The position numbers and the translations under genes were made by a program. Source: Thermoleophilia bacterium (lineage in GTDB: Bacteria; Actinomycetota; Thermoleophilia; Gaiellales; SKUG01). From it: a stretch of DNA of 12,793 nucleotides. The DNA lies in NCBI GenBank assembly GCA_025964405.1, contig JAOPYW010000200.1, positions 1 to 12,793 on the forward strand, read 5' to 3'. The notes below the pieces were generated by a model. It was given only the letters and a program-made list of their open reading frames with translations, was not told the DNA's origin and ran no database searches. Positions 8,204 to 12,793 of the stretch are shown here, one piece after another; position 1 is the stretch's first letter; every line of letters starts with the position of its first letter.

Positions 8204-8875
8204 TCAGGCCTCGGCGTCAGCCGTGGCGACCGCTTCGCTCTCGTCGACCTCGGTGGCCTCGGCATCAGGTGCGTCTGCGTCGGCATCGACGTCGGCATCC
8301 GGGGCCGGCGCGTTGCCGGCCTCGGCAGCAGCCTTGGCCTTGGCCTCGGCCTTGAGCTGTGCGGCGATCTCGGCCTCTTCAGCTGCCTTGCGCTCGCCCT
8401 CGAGGCGCGCGAGCTGCTCCTCGGTGAGCTTCTGCTCGGTGACCTCGACCGTCAGCTCGGCGGTGACGCCGTGACCGAGGTTGACCGGCACCTGGTAGGT
8501 GCCGAGCGTCTTGAGCGGAGCATCCAGCGTGATCTTGCGGGTGTCGAGGCGCAGCTTGCGCGTTGCTTCGAGCACGCGGGAGATGTCGAGCGCGGTGACG
8601 GAGCCGAACAGGCGGCCCTCGGCGCCGGCGTTGGCACCGATCTCGATCGTCGTGCGGTCGAGGAGGAGCTTGAGCTCCTCGGCCTCGGCGGCGTTGTTCG
8701 CCTCGAGCGAGCGGCGGCGCTCCTGTGCATCGGCGACCTCGCGGATCAGCGTTGCCGACGCCTGCTCGGCGAGACCGCGCGGGCGCAGGAAGTTGCGCCA
8801 GTAGCCACGCTTGACGTCGACGACGTCGTTCTTGTAGCCGAGGTGGTCGACGTCGTTCTTGAGGATGACCTGCAT
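8204..8875 (-). CDS. rplI: Ribosomal protein L9 with long acidic C-terminal tail
   Basis: L9 is a 50S protein that binds 23S rRNA near the L1 side and helps keep the reading frame. The N-terminal RNA-binding domain is clear: MQVILKNDVDHLGYKNDVVDV, then RGYWRNFLRPRGLAEQA (23-39). A charged connecting helix follows (about 40-75), then the C-terminal domain with GRLFGSVT (87-94) and LGTYQVPVNLGHGV (124-137). L9 normally ends near residue 150. Here about 70 more residues follow: a KAE-rich helix (165-186) and an Asp/Glu/Ala tail (190-223) with a DADADAPDAEA stretch. The start is the ATG giving the standard MQVIL. Its ribosome site, AAAGG, lies inside a small hairpin at 8877-8891. Translation probably couples into dnaB 2 bases downstream. 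Confidence 0.96.
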   Translation of the reverse strand: MQVILKNDVDHLGYKNDVVDVKRGYWRNFLRPRGLAEQASATLIREVADAQERRRSLEANNAAEAEELKLLLDRTTIEIGANAGAEGRLFGSVTALDISRVLEATRKLRLDTRKITLDAPLKTLGTYQVPVNLGHGVTAELTVEVTEQKLTEEQLARLEGERKAAEEAEIAAQLKAEAKAKAAAEAGNAPAPDADVDADADAPDAEATEVDESEAVATADAEA

Positions 8876-8876
8876 G

Positions 8877-8891
8877 CGAAAGTGCCTTTCG
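8877..8891 (-). promoter_or_regulatory. Hairpin covering the rplI ribosome-binding site
   Basis: The minus strand reads CGAAAG-GCA-CTTTCG, a perfect 6-bp stem with a 3-base loop, ending one base before the rplI ATG. The only Shine-Dalgarno-like bases (GAAAGG) lie in its 5' arm and loop, so folding would hide them. The rest of the spacer to the DUF2232 gene (8892-8951) shows nothing else recognisable. Confidence 0.45.
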
Positions 8892-8951
8892 AGGTGGTGC
8901 CTGGAATCCGTCTTCGTGGCCCGTGCGAGCGCCGCGCGAACGAGTCGTGCG

Positions 8952-10127
8952 TCAGCTCACGGAGCCGCGACCGGTAAGGCTACCAGATACGCGGCGTCGC
9001 GGGTGGAGGGCGAGGTCGACCACGCCCAGGAAGAGCAGCAGCACCAGCACGTAGCGGAGCGCGAACACGGCGCAGACGATCAGCACCACACGTCGCCATC
9101 CGCGCAGTCCACGGAGCGTGAACGCGAGCAGGCCCGACCCCTGTGCGGCGATGAGCTGCGCGCCGAACGTCACGCAGGCGATGCCGAGTGCTCGGCCCCA
9201 CTGCGCGACGTCACCTCCGACCTCCGACAGGAAGAGGACGAGGAGCAGGCCCGCTGCGGTGACGTAGCCGGCGCTCCAGTGCACCTCGAGTTCCCGGAGC
9301 GGGCGCTTCGGTCGGGTCGGCACGCGCGACCTGCGTAGCCGCCAGAGCGTGGTCGCATGGCTGGTCCAGGCTCCTCCGAAGGCGATGAGCGCCGCAGCCA
9401 CGCCGACGGCGAGGTGCACGTGGTCGCGCACGACCCGCACCGCCTGGTCGCGCTGTTCGAGCACGAGCTTGCAGGCGTCCTTCTGGCTCGCGAGCTCGCC
9501 GCCCGGGCGACACTCGCGGGAGAACTCCCCATACTGGGCGCGGATGCCATCGCGCATGGAGCGCTGCAGGTCGCCGGTGCCGACGGCAGGTGCCAGGATG
9601 GCGATGCACAGCGCCATCGGCACGAACCAGCTCATGAGCACCAGGTTGAAACCGGTGAGGAATCGCGGCTCCGGCCACGTGCGCTCGACCAGCGGCTCGC
9701 CGGTCTGCGTGTCGAACCGCGGCGCCGCGTCGTCGAGCTGCACCCCGAGCTCGTCGGGGTCGGGCTCGGAGGCGCGCGCCTGCAGGATCGAGATCGGTCC
9801 GACCAACACCAGCAGGAACGCCTCGATCGCCACCGTCAGCGCGATCGGATCGCTGCGGCCGATCGACACCGTCGCGCCCGCGATGAGTGCGCTCAGCGTG
9901 GCCGACACCACGAACCCGGGCGTCGGGTCGCGCCGGAGGCGCAGGGCGACGAGCACCGGGATGAACGGCGTCACGAAGACGGCGATGCCGAGTGAATACG
10001 CACTGATCGCCGCGAGCCCGGCGACGGCCAGCACGCGCAGCACGGGAAAATGCGACGAGCCCGCCGCCGCGCCGGGTGGCGTGGCGACGGGCTCGTTCGC
10101 GGCGTTACCGTGTGACCCTTCGGTCAC
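8952..10127 (-). CDS. DUF2232-type multi-spanning membrane protein (YybS-like)
   Basis: This is a 391-residue integral membrane protein with about eight hydrophobic segments, near 28-45, 46-63, 72-90, 94-114, 159-182, 236-254, 286-303, 312-336 and 346-372. A hydrophilic stretch at 116-155 (acidic, DPDELGVQLDD) and another at 185-232 with two Cys (206, 219) separate the halves. The ending VLLLFLGVVDLALHPRRR is typical of DUF2232 proteins, which are often encoded between rpsR and rplI; the position here matches. Their biochemical role is not established. The start is GTG at 10127, overlapping the rpsR stop by 4 bases (GTGA), which points to translational coupling. Residues 1-25 are polar and probably cytoplasmic. 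In Bacillus, gdpP stands between this gene and rplI; here it does not. Confidence 0.8.
   Translation of the reverse strand: MTEGSHGNAANEPVATPPGAAAGSSHFPVLRVLAVAGLAAISAYSLGIAVFVTPFIPVLVALRLRRDPTPGFVVSATLSALIAGATVSIGRSDPIALTVAIEAFLLVLVGPISILQARASEPDPDELGVQLDDAAPRFDTQTGEPLVERTWPEPRFLTGFNLVLMSWFVPMALCIAILAPAVGTGDLQRSMRDGIRAQYGEFSRECRPGGELASQKDACKLVLEQRDQAVRVVRDHVHLAVGVAAALIAFGGAWTSHATTLWRLRRSRVPTRPKRPLRELEVHWSAGYVTAAGLLLVLFLSEVGGDVAQWGRALGIACVTFGAQLIAAQGSGLLAFTLRGLRGWRRVVLIVCAVFALRYVLVLLLFLGVVDLALHPRRRVSGSLTGRGSVS
10112..10127 (-). promoter_or_regulatory. Hairpin holding the GTG start of the DUF2232 gene
   Basis: The minus strand reads GTGACC-GAAG-GGTCAC, a perfect 6-bp stem with a 4-base loop. 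Its first three bases are the GTG start codon and bases 2-4 are the rpsR stop. A free ribosome would find the start paired, whereas a ribosome finishing rpsR would melt it. This fits coupling of the membrane protein to S18 output. Confidence 0.45.
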
Positions 10128-10399
10128 GGATTCTCGGCGCCCGCGTACGGCAGGAGCGCGACTTCGCGAGCGCGCTTGATGGCGGCTGCGGCCTGGTTCT
10201 GGTGGCGACGGCTGAGACCGGTCACGCGGCGTGACTTGATCTTGCCCTTCTCCGTGATGAGCACGCGCAGGACCTCGTAGTCCTTGTAGTCGATCTGGTC
10301 GATCTTGTTGCGCGAGAACATGCAGCCCTTGCGCTTCGCGCGGGCCTCTTCGCGAGTGGTTCGCTTGGCGCGAACCGGCTTGTTGCTTCCACGTGCCAT
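10124..10399 (-). CDS. rpsR: Ribosomal protein S18
   Basis: S18 is a 30S protein that pairs with S6 on the platform. The 91-residue protein has the family core KGCMFSRNKIDQIDYKDYEVLRVLI (24-48 region), then GKIKSRRVTGLSRRHQNQAAAAIKRARE (52-79 region) and the ending ALLPYAG. A basic tail of about 23 residues precedes the core. One Cys (26) remains of the zinc-type motif seen in some S18 proteins, so this looks like a non-zinc form. The ATG at 10399 follows AAGGAG at normal spacing. It lies 39 bases after ssb. Confidence 0.97.
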   Translation of the reverse strand: MARGSNKPVRAKRTTREEARAKRKGCMFSRNKIDQIDYKDYEVLRVLITEKGKIKSRRVTGLSRRHQNQAAAAIKRAREVALLPYAGAENP

Positions 10400-10426
10400 G
10401 TTGCCTTCTCCTTGAAAATTCGCTCG

Positions 10427-10439
10427 GGCCGTGACGGCC
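10427..10439 (-). terminator. Small hairpin after the ssb stop, possible attenuator
   Basis: The minus strand has GGCCG-TCA-CGGCC beginning at the last base of the ssb stop codon. TTTT follows about 9 bases later. The short 5-bp stem and the gap before the T-run make it a weak terminator at best. It could reduce read-through from ssb into rpsR or protect an mRNA end. Confidence 0.3.
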
Positions 10440-10903
10440 TAGAACGGGATGTCGTCATCGTCGTGGCTGGCTGCACCGACCGGCACGAAGTCAGACGTGT
10501 CGGGGGCGACGTCGCCACCCGATGCCTGGAACTGCTGCCGTGCTGCGCCACCACTGCCGGAACCTTCGTCGCCGCGGCCGTCGAGGAACTGGAGTTCGTT
10601 GCCAATGACTTCGACCTTGGAGCGCTTCTGCCCCTCGGACTCCCACTGGCTCCATTCCAATCGCCCGTCGACACCGACGCGTCGGCCCTTCTCGAGGTGC
10701 GTCGCCAGCTTCTCGAAGCGATCACCGAAGAACTTGATGTCGAAGAAGTTCGGCTTCTCGGTCCACTGACCGGAAGCTGCATCCTTCTGACGTCCGTTGA
10801 CCGCGAGGCCCATGCTCACGATCGGCATGCCACCACTGGTGTGTCGCACTTCGGGGTCACGGGTGAGGCGACCGACGAGCACGACGTGGTTGAGATCAGA
10901 CAT
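10439..10903 (-). CDS. ssb: Single-stranded DNA-binding protein
   Basis: SSB coats single-stranded DNA and recruits repair and replication partners. The 154-residue protein has an OB fold (about 3-108): NHVVLVGRLTRDPEVR (5-20), MGLAVNGR (31-38), FFDIKFFGDRFEKLATHLEKG (53-73 region) and VDGRLEWSQWESEGQKRSKVEVI (78-100 region). A Gly/Ser/Ala-rich linker (109-146) follows, ending in the acidic tip DDDDIPF (148-154), which docks partner proteins. The ATG at 10903 follows GAAGGAG. The 63-base gap to rpsF contains TACGAT (10943-10948, minus strand), a possible extra -10 box, and a T5 run at 10926-10930. Either could serve independent ssb control, but support is weak. Confidence 0.97.
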   Translation of the reverse strand: MSDLNHVVLVGRLTRDPEVRHTSGGMPIVSMGLAVNGRQKDAASGQWTEKPNFFDIKFFGDRFEKLATHLEKGRRVGVDGRLEWSQWESEGQKRSKVEVIGNELQFLDGRGDEGSGSGGAARQQFQASGGDVAPDTSDFVPVGAASHDDDDIPF

Positions 10904-10966
10904 CAGGGAGCTCCTTCGACTTCAGAAAAACAGGTAACCGCCATCGTAGCGCTGGCGTCGGAAGTC

Positions 10967-11389
10967 CTAGCGCTCGCGGTCACGGCCTCCGCCGCCACCA
11001 CCACGCGGACCGCCACGGCCACCACGGCCACGGTCCTTCGGACCCGCTGCGAACTCCTCGTCGGAGATGCGCTCGAGCGCTTCCTTCGCACCCTCGGGGT
11101 ACGCGGGGACGCGTGCCGTCACCATGACGCGAAGCACGCCCTCGGTGATGCGGAGCACGCGGACGATCTCGTCAGCGGTCTCGCCGGTGCCGTCGAACTC
11201 GACGACGTGGTACCAGGCGTCGGGCTGCTTCTGGATCGGGTAGGTGGTGCGCTTGCGGCCCCACTCGTCGACCTTGCCCCACGTACCACCGGTCTTCGTG
11301 ACTGCTTCCTGGCCTCGCTCGAGGATGGCGGCGCGCGCCTCACCCTCCAGGTCGGTTCGGGTCAGCAGCATGACTTCGTACTCGTTCAT
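10967..11389 (-). CDS. rpsF: Ribosomal protein S6 with RG-rich C-terminal tail
   Basis: S6 binds 16S rRNA together with S18 on the 30S platform. Residues 1-96 form the standard fold: MNEYEVMLLTRTDLEGE, GGTWGKVDEWGRKRTTYPIQ (34-53) and YHVVEFDG (60-67). The family usually ends near residue 100. Here the chain goes on to 140, with the last 24 residues (117-140) a run of Arg, Gly and Asp resembling an RGG box. I chose the ATG at 11389 because GAAGGAGG precedes it at normal spacing and it gives the standard MNEYE start. An in-frame ATG at 11449 adds residues without family resemblance and would leave that site inside the gene. It is the first gene of the rpsF-ssb-rpsR run. Confidence 0.96.
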   Translation of the reverse strand: MNEYEVMLLTRTDLEGEARAAILERGQEAVTKTGGTWGKVDEWGRKRTTYPIQKQPDAWYHVVEFDGTGETADEIVRVLRITEGVLRVMVTARVPAYPEGAKEALERISDEEFAAGPKDRGRGGRGGPRGGGGGGRDRER

Positions 11390-11630
11390 ACTGACGTGCC
11401 TCCTTCGGTCTGAGCGGCCCGGCCGGAATTCCACGCAGTCAGGTCGCATGGGGCGGTCGGGCAGGTCGGCGTGAACCCGGGCATCATGTCACAAACCACG
11501 CAGCGCCGGCGTCGCGGGCCGTGCGCTGCCCACGGCTCCCCCCAACCGACAGGTAACCGTCGGGAAGCTGGCCGGTCGTCTGGCCGCTGCGCATGCATGA
11601 AGTCGCTTTCAGCGGGGCATAGCGTGTGGG
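11390..11630. other. Divergent intergenic region between rpsF and the Pro/Ala-rich gene
   Basis: The spacer of 241 bases must hold the promoters of both flanking genes. Next to rpsF it carries the ribosome site GAAGGAGG (minus, 11399-11406). A possible -10 element for rpsF is CATGAT (minus strand, within 11484-11489), a weak match without a clear -35. Nothing coding is convincing here. Confidence 0.45.
11620..11625 (+). promoter_or_regulatory. Candidate -10 box TAGCGT for a leaderless transcript
   Basis: TAGCGT matches the TANNNT pattern and ends 5 bases before the ATG at 11631, so transcription would begin at about the start codon. There is no Shine-Dalgarno motif before that ATG. The layout mirrors the one seen at purD. 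No good -35 is visible. Confidence 0.4.
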
Positions 11631-12793
11631 ATGACGAATTCTGGCCCCGATACCGCAGCGAGCCCTGCCCCCGACGCGAGCGGTGAGGCGCGCCCCCAGT
11701 GGCGCTTCAGCGGACGCCGCGGCACACCCGTGCACCTGCGCGACCAGCCGCGGGCGCCCCAGCTGCCCGAGGAGATCCGCCAGACGGTCGCCCAGATGGG
11801 CCGCGAAGCCGCCACGCCCTCGGTGACCGGTCTCGGGAGCGCCGGCGTCGAGCAGACGAACGGTGCCCTGCGCCAGCCCCGGTCGGCAACGCCGGCCAGC
11901 ACGCCCGTCGTGGCGGGTGCGGTGGTTCCCGTGGAGCGGCGCGCGCCGCGCACGAGCACTCCGACGCAGGTGTCGACCACGCCGCTGGAGGCCGTGCCCG
12001 TGGCGGCGGCAGCGATCCCCTCGCCCGAGGCGGCCGTTCGCGTGAGCGACGAGGTCGCCGACCTCGTGCCCCCGACGGAGCTGCCCAGCGCTCCGCCGCT
12101 CGACGCGACCGCTCCCGAGACGCCTCAGATCGAGACGCCCGAACTCGAGACGCCCGACGTCCAGCCGACTGCGCTCGACACTTCCGACGACGACGCCCCG
12201 TCGCTCGACCCGCCTGCTGCGGCCGGGGAGCCTGCCACGGCCGAAGCCGAGCAGCCCTCGCCTGCGACCCCTGCCGTCGCGGCGAAGCCGAAGCTCAGCA
12301 AGGCCGAGCAGGTCAAGCGCGCCAAGGCCCGCGCCAAGCGCGAACGCGAGGAGGCCAAGCAGCGCGACGCCGCCGCGAACGCAGCCGACACGCCTGCGGA
12401 AGCGGTTCCGACCGTCGACCCGGCAGATTCCAAGATGGGCGGCCTCAAGCGCAAGCTGTTCGGACGCGGCGCGAAGCAGTCTCCCGCCGTCGTCGAGACG
12501 ACGCCGCCGGTGGAAGCCGATGCAAATGTCGCGCCCCTCGCGGCTTCCGCCAGCGACCTCCCGCCGGCGGGCACCCCGCTCCAGGCCGCACCCGAGTTCG
12601 ACCTGTCGGTCGAAGAGCCGGCGGCCGCGCTCATCCCACCGGCCGCGGCCGATGCTCCGTTCGCGTTCCCGACCGCGACGCCGATCACCGACGACGCACC
12701 GCTCGGAGCTCCCCAGAAGTTCGCACCGCCGGAGCCGAGCGCTGCCGTCGACCTGCCTGCCCCGCGGCCGCTCGCCGCGATTCCCGTCCTGCC
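11631..12793 (+). CDS. Pro/Ala-rich, probably disordered protein of unknown function (3' end outside window)
   Basis: The frame is open from the ATG at 11631 through 387 codons to the window edge, so the C-terminus is missing. An in-frame stop at 11598-11600 and no other ATG or GTG between fix the start. I do not recognise the protein. Residues 21-60 (QWRFSGRRGTPVHLRDQP, then a helix LPEEIRQTVAQMGREA) may fold. Residues 61-218 are Pro/Ala/Thr/Glu-rich, including three adjacent ETPxx units (163-177). Residues 219-251 form a strongly basic and acidic helix (KAEQVKRAKARAKREREEAK). Residues 267-280 are a basic amphipathic patch (GGLKRKLFGRG). Residues 281-387 return to Pro/Ala-rich sequence. There is no N-terminal signal peptide. 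Codon use with GC at third positions supports a real gene. A membrane-anchored or enzymatic domain may lie beyond the edge, but that cannot be seen. Confidence 0.7.
   Translation, partial: MTNSGPDTAASPAPDASGEARPQWRFSGRRGTPVHLRDQPRAPQLPEEIRQTVAQMGREAATPSVTGLGSAGVEQTNGALRQPRSATPASTPVVAGAVVPVERRAPRTSTPTQVSTTPLEAVPVAAAAIPSPEAAVRVSDEVADLVPPTELPSAPPLDATAPETPQIETPELETPDVQPTALDTSDDDAPSLDPPAAAGEPATAEAEQPSPATPAVAAKPKLSKAEQVKRAKARAKREREEAKQRDAAANAADTPAEAVPTVDPADSKMGGLKRKLFGRGAKQSPAVVETTPPVEADANVAPLAASASDLPPAGTPLQAAPEFDLSVEEPAAALIPPAAADAPFAFPTATPITDDAPLGAPQKFAPPEPSAAVDLPAPRPLAAIPVL

Noticed and set aside
12125..12688. 187-codon minus-strand frame in the right-hand region
   Set aside because: It is Ser/Ala-rich antisense of the plus-strand gene open from 11631, whose start and codon pattern are better supported.

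Overview
The window is GC-rich DNA (roughly 70% G+C by eye) packed with short-gapped genes. The gene order and protein features fit an actinobacterium. The many GTG starts, Ala/Gly/Pro-rich tails and general style suggest the class Acidimicrobiia, but that class-level placement is inference. No rRNA, tRNA, insertion sequence, integrase or CRISPR array is visible.

Left part (1-2195). The window opens in the last third of an AHSA1/SRPBCC-type gene (plus strand). It converges, with a 1-base gap, on an unusual 160-residue protein (minus strand) whose core is six tandem 16-residue units of consensus VDYAGGxYRVxPxGG. A 215-base spacer rich in inverted repeats follows. Then comes purD (minus), which has non-standard residues in several family motifs and probably a leaderless promoter.

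Middle (2196-5169). Diverging from purD is a two-gene plus-strand unit. It encodes a 176-residue proline-rich protein of unknown function and a 747-residue phosphotransferase with the architecture of the PEP synthase/rifampicin phosphotransferase group: an ATP-grasp domain, a central region and a C-terminal swivelling His domain. The acceptor substrate cannot be read from the sequence.

Right part (5185-11389, minus). This is a housekeeping run, in transcription order rpsF (S6) - ssb - rpsR (S18) - DUF2232-like membrane protein - rplI (L9) - dnaB (replicative helicase) - purA. The order resembles the Bacillus rpsF-ssb-rpsR and yybS-gdpP-rplI-dnaC-purA blocks, but gdpP is absent between the DUF2232 gene and rplI. 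Genes overlap or abut at rpsR/DUF2232 (4 bases), rplI/dnaB (2-base gap) and dnaB/purA (1 base), which suggests translational coupling. Short perfect inverted repeats sit on the translation starts of the DUF2232 gene, rplI and dnaB. S6, L9 and DnaB all carry long low-complexity C-terminal tails.

Right edge (11390-12793). A 241-base spacer separates rpsF from a divergent plus-strand gene. That gene is open for 387 codons to the window end and encodes a Pro/Ala-rich, probably disordered protein with a basic helical patch. The clearest unexplained items are the 16-residue-repeat protein, the two-gene phosphotransferase unit and this truncated disordered protein.
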